A DNA stretch of 34,549 bases. It comes from Bacteroidales bacterium. GTDB lineage: Bacteria > Bacteroidota > Bacteroidia > Bacteroidales > Bacteroidaceae. Shown here one piece after another: positions 25,091 to 32,773 of this stretch. The position numbers and the translations under genes are program-made. The notes beneath the pieces are model-generated. The model saw nothing but the letters and a program-made list of their open reading frames with translations, was not told the DNA's origin and ran no database searches. The stretch lies in contig SUXN01000031.1 in NCBI GenBank assembly GCA_015060965.1, forward strand, positions 1-34,549, written 5' to 3'. How positions within the stretch are numbered: position 1 is the first letter of the stretch; each line of letters starts with the position of its first letter.

Positions 25091-25662
25091 CACTCCCTTA
25101 TAACGGTTACGGTGCCGTTGGCTGTCAGTTTAATTATACTTGAAGACTTTGCAGTCCCTTTCTCGAGCTGTTTGTAATTCACCACATAATCTACTGCATC
25201 GATTATCTCGGGAGATATCTCGCTGTAGTTATTGGGGGTGGGCTCTCCGCTGACATTAGCGGAAGTAGAAACCACCGGTTTCTGGAAACGGTAGCACAGT
25301 TCCTTGGAGAAGAGTTCCGATGTGACGCGTATGCCCACGCTGCCGTCCTCAGCCACAAGATTGGGCGCAAGGTTACGCGCACCGTCGTATATTATCGTCA
25401 GCGGCTTCGTGGTAAGCTCTACAAGGTCCCATGCTACAGCAGGCACATCTCCCACGTAACGGGCGAGACGGTCGGCGCTGTCCACGAGCAACAGCATTGC
25501 CTTGCTGTCGGCACGTTTCTTGATTTCGAACACACGTTGCACAGCAACGGCGTTGGTCGCATCACAACCGATACCCCACACGGTATCTGTGGGATAAAGG
25601 ATTACCCCACCCTTGCGCATGATTTCAACGCATTTCTTTGCTTCGTCGGCAATTGTTCCCAT
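25090..25662 (-). CDS. tsaC: L-threonylcarbamoyladenylate synthase (TsaC/Sua5/YrdC)
   Basis: A 190-residue cytoplasmic enzyme that makes threonylcarbamoyl-AMP from threonine, bicarbonate and ATP for the t6A37 modification of ANN-decoding tRNAs. The family signature is clear: GGVILYPTDTVWGIGCDA, KKRADSKAMLLLV (substrate-binding Lys/Arg), GSVGIRV and PVVSTSANVSGEPTP. The length is that of the short TsaC form, lacking the extra C-terminal Sua5 domain. It begins 11 bases after prfC and overlaps the CLC gene, so it is co-transcribed with two other translation genes, prfC and fmt. Confidence 0.95.
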   Translation of the reverse strand: MGTIADEAKKCVEIMRKGGVILYPTDTVWGIGCDATNAVAVQRVFEIKKRADSKAMLLLVDSADRLARYVGDVPAVAWDLVELTTKPLTIIYDGARNLAPNLVAEDGSVGIRVTSELFSKELCYRFQKPVVSTSANVSGEPTPNNYSEISPEIIDAVDYVVNYKQLEKGTAKSSSIIKLTANGTVTVIRE

Positions 25663-25673
25663 GACCTTATCTT

Positions 25674-27248
25674 TTAAAATTCACTTGTAAAGTGGAAACG
25701 GATAGACTTGAAGTCATTCTGCGCCATCTGAAGCACATAATTGCTGTCGGCCAGAAAGACGTCACGTCCCTCGATATCCTTTGCCATATACTGGTACTTG
25801 CGTTTCTTGAAACTCTCAAGTTCAGCAGGGTCATCACTCTCAATCCAGCAGGCCTTGTACAGGTTCACAGGCTCCCAACGGCACTTTGCGTTATACTCGT
25901 TCTCGAGACGGTACTGTATTACCTCGAACTGGAGCTGACCTACGGTTCCGATGAGTTTGCGCCCGTTATGCTGGTTTACGAAAAGCTGTGCCACACCCTC
26001 ACCCATAAGCTGGTCGATACCTTTCGCAAGCTGTTTGGTCTTCATTGGGTCGGCATTCTCGATATACTTGAACATCTCGGGAGAGAAGCTTGGCAATCCC
26101 TTGAAGTGAAGCGTCTCACCTTCGGTAAGTGTATCACCGATCTTGAAGTTTCCGGTATCGGGCAAACCGATGATATCACCCGGATAGGCCTCCTCAATTG
26201 TACTCTTGCGCTGTGCCATGAACTGCGTCGGTGAAGAGAAACGCAGGTCTTTACCCAGACGTATGTGACGGTAAGGGGTGTTGCGCACGAACTTTCCTGA
26301 ACAGATTTTGCAAAACGCCACACATGAGCGGTGGTTGGGGTCAATGTTTGCAGTAATCTTGAAGATAAAACCGGTAAACTTGGGATCCTCGGGGTTTACC
26401 ATACGCTCCACAGCCTGCACAGGACGTGGGCTCGGAGCAATCTTCACAAAACAGTCGAGGAGTTCCTGGACACCGAAGTTGTTCAGAGCCGAACCGAAGA
26501 ATACAGGAGCCACCTTAGCGTCAAGATAATCCTGCACATTGAACTCGGGATATACACCGTCGACAAGCTCAAGGTCAGAACGTAGCTTCAGGGCAAGGTC
26601 CTCACCGATATTCCTGTCGAGTTCATCACTATTGATATCTATCTCGACTTTCTCGGTCACACGCTGTTTGTTTGGTGTGAAGAGGTCGAGTTTCCGCTCG
26701 TAAATATTATATACTCCCTTGAAACGTGCTCCCTGGTCTATTGGCCAACTGAGCGGGCGCACAGCAATCTGCAGTTCACTCTCGAGCTCATCAAGAAGCT
26801 CGAACGGATCACGTCCCTCACGGTCCATCTTGTTCACATATACAATCACCGGAGTGTTGCGCATGCGGCACACTGCCATGAGTTTACGTGTCTGTGTCTC
26901 CACGCCCTTCGCGCTGTCGACAACAATGATTACACTGTCTACTGCCGTAAGTGTGCGGAATGTATCCTCGGCAAAATCCTGGTGACCCGGAGTATCGAGG
27001 ATGTTTATCTTGTAGCCTTCATAATCGAACTCCATAACAGATGTAGTGACGGAGATACCACGCTGTTTCTCAATCTCCATCCAGTCCGATGTGGCTGTTT
27101 TCTTTATCTTGTTTGATTTTACGGCACCTGCCACCTGAATCTGACCACCGAAAAGCAGCAACTTCTCGGTAAGTGTTGTCTTACCGGCATCAGGGTGCGA
27201 AATTATCGCAAACGTTCTTCTTCTTCCAATCTCTTCCTGTACGCTCAT
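25674..27248 (-). CDS. prfC: Peptide chain release factor 3
   Basis: A 524-residue translational GTPase that removes RF1/RF2 from the ribosome after peptide release. The GTPase motifs are G1 [12 protein letters not shown], switch [14 protein letters not shown] and G4 [11 protein letters not shown]. Domain II ([23 protein letters not shown]) and the RF3 C-terminal domain ([29 protein letters not shown]) follow. Length matches the E. coli protein closely. Start ATG at 27248, 31 bases after the DUF4924 gene stop. Confidence 0.97.
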   Translation of the reverse strand: MSVQEEIGRRRTFAIISHPDAGKTTLTEKLLLFGGQIQVAGAVKSNKIKKTATSDWMEIEKQRGISVTTSVMEFDYEGYKINILDTPGHQDFAEDTFRTLTAVDSVIIVVDSAKGVETQTRKLMAVCRMRNTPVIVYVNKMDREGRDPFELLDELESELQIAVRPLSWPIDQGARFKGVYNIYERKLDLFTPNKQRVTEKVEIDINSDELDRNIGEDLALKLRSDLELVDGVYPEFNVQDYLDAKVAPVFFGSALNNFGVQELLDCFVKIAPSPRPVQAVERMVNPEDPKFTGFIFKITANIDPNHRSCVAFCKICSGKFVRNTPYRHIRLGKDLRFSSPTQFMAQRKSTIEEAYPGDIIGLPDTGNFKIGDTLTEGETLHFKGLPSFSPEMFKYIENADPMKTKQLAKGIDQLMGEGVAQLFVNQHNGRKLIGTVGQLQFEVIQYRLENEYNAKCRWEPVNLYKACWIESDDPAELESFKKRKYQYMAKDIEGRDVFLADSNYVLQMAQNDFKSIRFHFTSEF

Positions 27249-27279
27249 CTATACTAATATCTTACTAAATTATCCTATT

Positions 27280-27831
27280 CTATTCTTCGTCCAAATTGAG
27301 TCTACCTTCCTCATCCTCCTTGAAATAGAGTGAGAGCATTGAAATGAAACGGCTTATCTCATTTGTTGCCTTCAGAGTCTCCTCATTAATCTCCCTCTTC
27401 TGCAGTTTCATCAGCCATACCATATACAGGGCATCGAAACAGTTCTCGAGCTCGCCCTTGCCACGTCCCTCGCTCTTTGTCCTGAACTCGACAATAAAAG
27501 GCAATGCCTTATAATATGCAGCCGAGTAGAACGGCATCTTCGGCGACTTTAGCAGACGCAGATGCAGATCAGTAAGGTTTATAAGGACATTGTTGTTTAT
27601 CTGCAGATGCCCCTTTTCCTTGACATCCTCAAGGCGCATCATCTCAATGAGATTTCCGTACCACTCCACCATTTCGTTTTCCGACTCCGGAGTGAGGTTA
27701 TACGGCTTTACCAGGACTTCCTTAATCCTATCCAACGACATATTATTGGCCCGGATGATATCCTCAACCTGCCACATATATAACAGATACTCTGCTATAT
27801 TCTTTTTCCTAAGTTCACGTGAAATAAACAA
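27280..27831 (-). CDS. DUF4924 family protein
   Basis: A 183-residue, mostly helical protein with no signal peptide or membrane segment. The opening ELRKKNIAEYLLYMWQVEDIIRAN is typical of the Bacteroidales family DUF4924, whose function is unknown. The start is a TTG, chosen because the family N-terminus is conserved right up to it and no ATG lies nearby. A central part (ALPFIVEFRTKSEG) and an acidic tail (FKEDEEGRLNLDEE) complete it. The gene lies 12 bases after the LysE-type gene and 31 bases before prfC, within the operon. Confidence 0.85.
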   Translation of the reverse strand: MFISRELRKKNIAEYLLYMWQVEDIIRANNMSLDRIKEVLVKPYNLTPESENEMVEWYGNLIEMMRLEDVKEKGHLQINNNVLINLTDLHLRLLKSPKMPFYSAAYYKALPFIVEFRTKSEGRGKGELENCFDALYMVWLMKLQKREINEETLKATNEISRFISMLSLYFKEDEEGRLNLDEE

Positions 27832-27843
27832 AGCAAATACTAT

Positions 27844-28527
27844 TTAATGAAATGACCAAGTTCCTGTTGCTACCAGAAGGGCACCGATAAATGAGCCTAT
27901 CATCACTGCAACACCAATCACACGGTTGATTATCCACACACCACGCACATCGAAGCGGCTACGCAGCTTGTTCACCACATATGTAATGAAAAGCCACCAC
28001 AGCATGGCACCACCGAAGATAGAAAGATAGCCGACAAACTGTTGGAATATCGGTTGGTCGGGCAACATGAAATTCATTGGTGTAAAGAGAGCCAGGAAAA
28101 GCAGTATTATCAACGGGTTCGACAGAGTAATGAAGAATCCTGTTATACCGTTGCGCAGAAGGTTACTCTTGTTATGGCTCACATTGCGTGTGTTCCGCAT
28201 CGGGTTGGTGCGATATGTGTGCACACCGAAAAAGAACATAATGATAGCACCTATCAACTGCATCCAATACAGAGCCGACTCATTATGTATAAAATCATAG
28301 AGGAATGACAGACCATAACCGGTAATCAAAGCATACAGAATATCGCTGAACGCAGCTCCGGTACCGGTCACAAGACCATATATACGGCCTTTGTTCAGTG
28401 TCCTCTGCACGCACAAGACACCGACCGGACCCATTGGCGCCGAAGCGACAAGGCCTATCAGGATTCCCTTGACAACCACCTCCAATGTCGTTATCTGGGA
28501 AAGCAGACTCTGAAAAACGTCATTCAT
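27844..28527 (-). CDS. LysE/RhtB-family exporter
   Basis: A 227-residue inner-membrane protein with about six hydrophobic segments. The family start is clear: GILIGLVASAPMGPVGVLCVQRTLNKGRIYGLVTGTGAAFSD, corresponding to the PGP-type motif and the conserved G-x-G-x2-x-D of LysE/RhtB proteins, which export amino acids or related solutes. A second marker is GFFITLSNPLIILLFLALF. Substrate cannot be deduced. It is the first gene of the operon running to fmt; the DUF4924 gene starts 12 bases later. The 150-base region upstream is AT-rich and holds no gene. Confidence 0.9.
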   Translation of the reverse strand: MNDVFQSLLSQITTLEVVVKGILIGLVASAPMGPVGVLCVQRTLNKGRIYGLVTGTGAAFSDILYALITGYGLSFLYDFIHNESALYWMQLIGAIIMFFFGVHTYRTNPMRNTRNVSHNKSNLLRNGITGFFITLSNPLIILLFLALFTPMNFMLPDQPIFQQFVGYLSIFGGAMLWWLFITYVVNKLRSRFDVRGVWIINRVIGVAVMIGSFIGALLVATGTWSFH

Positions 28528-28679
28528 ATTGCAAATTTGCTATTTTTTTATGAATTAAACGCAATAAAACTGCTTTTTTATTAAAAAAAGTTACATTTTC
28601 ATCCCCGTTGAGGAGAGACACCTTGAAATCTCCGATAAAACAACGAGAATTACACTCATCGTCCCCTTTTCAAAAGGAC

Positions 28680-29279
28680 TCATTCACTCTTTTCCGAAGC
28701 CGGAGTCTCTTCACCACCCTTACTCTCGTTCTTGAGAATTTCAACATCCTCAACAGGCACTATCTCATTCTTTGAAACCTTACGGGAGATTATTGCAACA
28801 GCTATGTCAGACAATGCCAACACCACAGCGCAAATACCCATAGCCACAGCAATGGCCGATACTGCCTCCCAAGTCCTGAAGAACAGGAATGCCGCCGCCG
28901 CTGCAATAAGCAACGGTACTACCAACATTTTCCAGCCTCCTTTCTTCACAAGACGCAGAGCCACATACAACTGATGCAGAGCCACCACAAAAAGAAGGAC
29001 AGCCATCAACTTGACAAAGACATTCTGGAAAGTCAACGGATAGACAATGAGCCAAAGTCCAAAAGCCATACTGCCGACATCAATAACAGCTATTGCTATC
29101 GAGGGCAGCTTCTGAGCCTCTTTTCTTGAGACATACAGACTCACCAACGAAACAAGTGCCGGCAAGAAAAATGCAATACCCGCCAACCTTATCAAAAGTT
29201 CCATCGCACTACCGCTCATAACTATGAGCAGAATACCTATCACAAGAGTTATCAAACCGCGGACAAGACCATTATTCAT
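28680..29279 (-). CDS. HdeD/DUF308 family membrane protein
   Basis: A 199-residue protein with six hydrophobic segments in three pairs (ITLVIGILLIVMSGSAMELL, IAFFLPALVSLVSLYV, LMAVLLFVVALHQLYVAL and others), the layout of the HdeD/DUF308 family, named after an E. coli acid-resistance gene but mostly uncharacterised. The C-terminal tail is charged (KNESKGGEETPASEKSE) and probably cytoplasmic. The ATG at 29279 is used; the open frame runs three codons further to a TTG. The gene appears to be its own transcription unit, bounded by an AT-rich gap below and an 85-bp tandem repeat above. Confidence 0.85.
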   Translation of the reverse strand: MNNGLVRGLITLVIGILLIVMSGSAMELLIRLAGIAFFLPALVSLVSLYVSRKEAQKLPSIAIAVIDVGSMAFGLWLIVYPLTFQNVFVKLMAVLLFVVALHQLYVALRLVKKGGWKMLVVPLLIAAAAAFLFFRTWEAVSAIAVAMGICAVVLALSDIAVAIISRKVSKNEIVPVEDVEILKNESKGGEETPASEKSE

Positions 29280-29351
29280 GACTATCAATTATTAAATTAT
29301 TTATATATAACACCCAAACAGGGTATCTATCTTGACTAAAACGTAAATATA

Positions 29352-29521
29352 GTAACAAACGAGCGAAACACATAAAGTTTACTTTAATGTGTTTTACTGC
29401 GAGTGCAGACTATATTCGCGAGGCACCGCAAATATCGTAACAAACGAGCGAGATATATGAAACCTGTTTCAATATTTTTCACAGCGGGTGCAGTATATAT
29501 TCGCGGTATACCGCAAATATA
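29352..29521. repeat. 85-bp tandem repeat, two diverged copies
   Basis: GTAACAAACGAGCGA occurs at 29352 and 29437, and CCGCAAATAT at 29426 and 29511, both 85 bases apart. Each unit has an internal stem at the same place with different sequence: ACACAT...ATGTGT in the first, TGAAAC...GTTTCA in the second. The second also ends with the palindrome GCGGTATACCGC. It lies downstream of the PPTase gene and upstream of the HdeD-type gene. No coding frame is visible in 29289-29560. Confidence 0.8.
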
Positions 29522-29560
29522 GAAAAATAATATCTGTTATCTAAGGAGCTGTTTGAATTT

Positions 29561-30196
29561 CTATAAAACATTTTGCAGGCACACGATAATCAGGCCGTCT
29601 TCATCAAAACAATGTGCGACATATTCATTATCCGGAACTTCGCGACACCCATTGAGAGAAACCGCCAGCGAACCGTCGGATGCCGGAAAAGGCGAAGAGA
29701 GCATAACATTATCCTTGTACGTACCTCCTACATTGCCAACAAGTTTGAAAAGTGCCTCGCAAACACACCAACGTATAAGCATTGCCTTATTTGCCGTCCC
29801 AGGATACAAAGAGGCCACATCCGATTCCTTCATAAATTTACGGGCTGCAGCAGAAGCATCCCTTGAAGAGAGTTCCATATCCACTCCGAACGGTTGCGAA
29901 AGCGAATGTGCCAACAAGGCATAACCACGTGTATGAGAGATACTTATAAAGCCTTCATCCCCCATAAGGAAAGGCTTTCCGCACTCATCGTACACGATAC
30001 GCGCCGCCTCCCCGCAAAGACGGGCAAGAAGCACCCTGACAGCAAGCCACTCCAAGCGACGGCTACAACTTTTTATAAGCACGGCCTCGGCTGCACATTC
30101 GGGTGCAACAAGAGACGACAGTTCTTCTGTCGTCTCTGTTATCTTCCACACGGCGACATCAATGTCACCTATCTTGAATTCTTTAAAAAGCGGCAT
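29561..30196 (-). CDS. 4'-phosphopantetheinyl transferase superfamily protein
   Basis: A 211-residue enzyme of the Sfp/AcpT type, transferring 4'-phosphopantetheine from CoA to carrier proteins. ISISHTRGYALLA and GVDMELSSRD give the CoA- and Mg-binding residues (Asp and Glu of GVDME). The final motif, WxxKExxxK in typical members, reads WCVCEALFK: the first Lys is Cys, while the metal-binding Glu and last Lys remain. Activity is therefore likely but not certain. Its start follows the gldE stop by one base (TAA-A-ATG), so it is translationally coupled, a common arrangement in this group. Confidence 0.88.
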   Translation of the reverse strand: MPLFKEFKIGDIDVAVWKITETTEELSSLVAPECAAEAVLIKSCSRRLEWLAVRVLLARLCGEAARIVYDECGKPFLMGDEGFISISHTRGYALLAHSLSQPFGVDMELSSRDASAAARKFMKESDVASLYPGTANKAMLIRWCVCEALFKLVGNVGGTYKDNVMLSSPFPASDGSLAVSLNGCREVPDNEYVAHCFDEDGLIIVCLQNVL

Positions 30197-30197
30197 T

Positions 30198-31562
30198 TTA
30201 TTCAGCCTTCAAATCACTGTCAGAAACCGCCACCGGCAAGGTAGCCTTAATCTTTACAATCCTATGCTTGTCCTTCTCCATGACCTCAAATGCAATCCCG
30301 TTGCAGACAATCGTCTCATTCAACGCAGGGAACTCACCCTTCACCTCAAGAAGAAGACCTGCCAGGGTATCGGCCTCGCCAGCCACCTCTTCGAAGTCAT
30401 CACTGTCGAGCGATGTTATCTTGTAGAAATCGGAAAGCATTGTGCGTCCGTCAAAAAGATACACATTATCGGCAAGCAGTTCATAAGATCTCTCAGGTTC
30501 ATCAAACTCGTCATTTATCTCGCCGACAATCTCCTCGATGATATCTTCAAGAGTTATGAGTCCCGAAATTCCACCGAACTCATCCACCACCATTGCCATA
30601 TGTACCTTTACTGTCTGGAAATCACACAACAGATCATCGATTTTCTTTGTCTCCGGGACAAAGAATGGCTGACGCAACAATGTCTGCCAACGGAAATTAT
30701 CGCTTTTATTCAGATGCGGAATAAGATCCTTGATGTAAAGCACACCTCGGATGTCGTCCTGCGTCTTTCCATAGACAGGAATACGCGAATATGCATTTTC
30801 TTCGGCACATTTGAGAACGTGCGAATACGGTGCATGAATATCCAGCATAACCATATTCAAACGCGATGTCATGATATCCTTCACAGTCTCGTCACCGAAA
30901 CGGATAATACCTTCAAGCATCTTCTTCTGGTCACCTATTTCCTTTTTATCGGTAAGTTCCAGAGCCTGCTCAAGTTCATCAACCGAAAGGAGGTGATTCT
31001 TCTTCGACACCAATCTTTGGGTAAAAGTTGTGGATTTCACAAGGAAAGACGAGAATGGACTCAACACACGCGAAAGCAGATAGAATCCTCCCGAAGCAAA
31101 ACGCGCGAACGGCAACACATTGCTTTTTGAGTATATCTTTGGCATGACCTCTCCAAACAGCAACAGCAGGAATGTCAGCACAACGGTGAGCAACAAGAAC
31201 TCGAGCCACTCGGCACCTTCACCGAAATGAAGGATGTTCATAAAGAAGAAATTGAACAGCATAACTATACCCACATTCACAAAATCGTTGACAATCAAAA
31301 TGGTAGCCAACAATTTCTCGGGGTTAGCCAAGAGTCCTAAAATACGTTTGTCACATGCGGACTTTGACTCGGCAAGCTCATCGAGTTGGGTACGGGTCAA
31401 AGAGAAGAATGCCAATTCTGAGCCAGAGGCAAAAGCCGAGCACATCAGAAGGAACACGGCAATCAACAACGCAACAATTGCACTTACAGACGGTGCTGTC
31501 ACATACACATCGGGAAGCGCAAAGGAATGAATCTGCGCAAAAGCAGTTAGAAATGTATCCAA
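30198..31562 (-). CDS. gldE: GldE-like CNNM/CorC-family membrane protein
   Basis: A 454-residue protein with the hemolysin-C/CorC layout. A four-segment DUF21 membrane domain (about 25-185, FASGSELAFFSLTRTQLDEL and VMPKIYSKSN) precedes a CBS pair (about 215-340, VKDIMTSRLNMVMLDI, AYSRIPVYG, GISGLITLEDIIEEIVGEI) and a C-terminal CorC_HlyC domain (from about 365). CNNM-type proteins are linked to Mg2+/Co2+ efflux; the Bacteroidota member is called GldE from gliding genetics. Placement directly after ssb supports the symbol. The start appears to be TTG at 31562, 18 bases past the ssb stop; no ATG occurs before the first membrane helix, so the N-terminus is uncertain by a few codons. Confidence 0.9.
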   Translation of the reverse strand: MDTFLTAFAQIHSFALPDVYVTAPSVSAIVALLIAVFLLMCSAFASGSELAFFSLTRTQLDELAESKSACDKRILGLLANPEKLLATILIVNDFVNVGIVMLFNFFFMNILHFGEGAEWLEFLLLTVVLTFLLLLFGEVMPKIYSKSNVLPFARFASGGFYLLSRVLSPFSSFLVKSTTFTQRLVSKKNHLLSVDELEQALELTDKKEIGDQKKMLEGIIRFGDETVKDIMTSRLNMVMLDIHAPYSHVLKCAEENAYSRIPVYGKTQDDIRGVLYIKDLIPHLNKSDNFRWQTLLRQPFFVPETKKIDDLLCDFQTVKVHMAMVVDEFGGISGLITLEDIIEEIVGEINDEFDEPERSYELLADNVYLFDGRTMLSDFYKITSLDSDDFEEVAGEADTLAGLLLEVKGEFPALNETIVCNGIAFEVMEKDKHRIVKIKATLPVAVSDSDLKAE

Positions 31563-31580
31563 AATATCTGTCTTATTAAA

Positions 31581-31970
31581 TTAGAATGGAGCACCGGATG
31601 ACGACGAAGGGTCATTTGCAGGCGCAGCACCGGTGCCACGGGATGAAAGCATCTCCATAGTCTCGGCAAGAATCTCTGTGCGGTAACGGCGGATACCGTT
31701 CTGGTCCTCGTAAGTGTTTGTCCTTATTTTTCCCTCGATATAAATTCTGTCTCCTTTGTGCACATAACGCTCGGCAACTTCGGCAAGGCCACCCCATAGA
31801 ACTATGTTGTGCCACTCGGTACGTTCAGGAACCTGAGTGCCGTTCTGCAAGGTATAAGCACGCTCGGTTGTAGCAAGAACCATATTCGCTACTGCCACAT
31901 TACGGTCAAGGTGACGGACATCAGGATCTTTGCCTACGTTACCTATTAGAATAACTTTATTTACTGACAT
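31581..31970 (-). CDS. ssb: Single-stranded DNA-binding protein
   Basis: A 129-residue OB-fold protein that coats single-stranded DNA in replication and repair. The family start MSVNKVILIGNVGKDPDVR and the conserved WHNIVLWGGLAEVAERYVHKGD and YIEGKIRT segments are present. It is short, and the tail ends SSSSGAPF: the terminal Pro-Phe that partners bind is kept, but the acidic residues usually before it are nearly absent, leaving a single Asp. Promoter at 32003-32034; gldE follows in the same transcript. Confidence 0.96.
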   Translation of the reverse strand: MSVNKVILIGNVGKDPDVRHLDRNVAVANMVLATTERAYTLQNGTQVPERTEWHNIVLWGGLAEVAERYVHKGDRIYIEGKIRTNTYEDQNGIRRYRTEILAETMEMLSSRGTGAAPANDPSSSSGAPF

Positions 31971-32002
31971 ATATTTCCTTGTATTAAATTCAAAAAGCGT
32001 TG

Positions 32003-32034
32003 CAAAGTTAACAAATTAAGATAGCGCTGTCAAG
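32003..32034 (-). promoter_or_regulatory. Promoter of ssb-gldE-PPTase
   Basis: On the minus strand CTTG (32031-32034), 20 bases, then TAACTTTG (32003-32010), a perfect -7 element. The leader would be about 25 bases. Confidence 0.75.
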
Positions 32035-32160
32035 AGTTTTATTATAAATATTTAATATCACCTTTACATATATATGCAATGCGGACAAAACTGCCAACAA
32101 AGATAAAACTCCCTATCCTATTGGATATTAAACGAACATTTTTTGCAAAAAATAAGCTAT

Positions 32161-32208
32161 AAATTTCGGGGATAGCAAAAAAAGCTATATATTTGTAACC
32201 CGAAATTT
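32161..32208 (+). promoter_or_regulatory. HU gene promoter inside a 10-bp inverted repeat
   Basis: TTTC (32164-32167), 20 bases, then TATATTTG (32188-32195) matches the Bacteroides consensus. AAATTTCGGG (32161-32170) and CCCGAAATTT (32199-32208) are perfect inverted repeats bracketing the -33 and start regions, and AAGCTATAxATTT occurs twice. The layout resembles an operator; which protein binds is unknown. Confidence 0.65.
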
Positions 32209-32242
32209 AAAACATTGACATTTAACATAAATCGTAGTAAAG

Positions 32243-32518
32243 ATGACAAAAGCAGAGATTGTAAATGAGATTGCGAAGAAGACAGGTATTGAGAAATCTG
32301 TGGTTTTGACTACAGTAGAGTCGTTTATGGATGTTGTAAAGACTTCATTGTCAAATCAGGAGCCAGTATATTTGCGTGGATTCGGTAGCTTCATCATCAA
32401 GCACAGAGCCGAGAAGACAGCACGTGACATCCACAAGGAGAAGACTATCACCATTCCGGCACACAACATTCCGGCATTCAAGCCAGCCAAGACTTTCGTA
32501 AGCGATGTAAAAAAATAA
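32243..32518 (+). CDS. HU-family DNA-binding protein
   Basis: A 91-residue nucleoid protein of normal HU length. MTKAEIVNEIAKKTGIEKSV forms the helical dimer body, and VYLRGFGSFIIKHRAEKTARD leads into the DNA-binding arm (KEKTITIPAHNIPAFKPAKT), in which the prolines that intercalate at the arm tip are present in the usual NIPAFKP context. It bends and compacts DNA as a dimer. It is the first of three rightward genes, followed after 29 bases by a 29-residue basic protein. Whether it forms a homodimer or pairs with another HU cannot be seen here. Confidence 0.95.
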   Translation: MTKAEIVNEIAKKTGIEKSVVLTTVESFMDVVKTSLSNQEPVYLRGFGSFIIKHRAEKTARDIHKEKTITIPAHNIPAFKPAKTFVSDVKK

Positions 32519-32547
32519 CGAGTGATTAATTTATAAATTGTAAAACT

Positions 32548-32637
32548 ATGCCAAGCGGAAAGAAGAAAAAAAGACATAAAATGTCTACTCACAAGCGTAA
32601 GAAAAGACTGAGAAAGAACAGACACAAGAGTAAGTAA
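32548..32637 (+). CDS. AURKAIP1/COX24-type small basic protein (mS38-like)
   Basis: A 29-residue protein beginning MPSGKKKKRHKMSTHKRK and ending KNRHKSK; about half the residues are Lys or Arg. This matches the tiny Bacteroidota proteins described as AURKAIP1/COX24 domain-containing, related to the C-terminal segment of mitochondrial small-subunit protein mS38. A role on the ribosome is inferred from that relationship and from its composition. It sits 29 bases after HU and before RNase G, an order I believe is common in the order. The ATG follows an A/T-rich stretch with no clear Shine-Dalgarno site, normal for this phylum. It is easily missed because of its size. Confidence 0.85.
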   Translation: MPSGKKKKRHKMSTHKRKKRLRKNRHKSK

Positions 32638-32650
32638 TTCAGTCTGCTCA

Positions 32651-32710
32651 AACACAAAAAACAAACTTGCGAGAAAAGGTTTCCAGAACTCCGGGTTTGT
32701 TTTTTGTGTT
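32651..32710 (+). terminator. Long A/T inverted repeat before RNase G
   Basis: AACACAAAAAACAAAC (32651-32666) and GTTTGTTTTTTGTGTT (32695-32710) are perfect 16-bp complements around a 28-base loop, with a T-rich 3' arm. It follows the small basic gene by 13 bases and ends 63 bases before the RNase G start, so it can act as a terminator or as a structured RNase G leader. Confidence 0.7.
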
Positions 32711-32773
32711 AATTGAAAAGGCTATAGGCCTTGCCTTTAAGTAAAAAGGTCTGCTAAATCAAATGATAGTATT

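Noticed and set aside
31971-32242. mutY gene between ssb and HU
   Set aside because: I expected it from related clusters, but this 270-base gap contains only two divergent promoters and AT-rich DNA.
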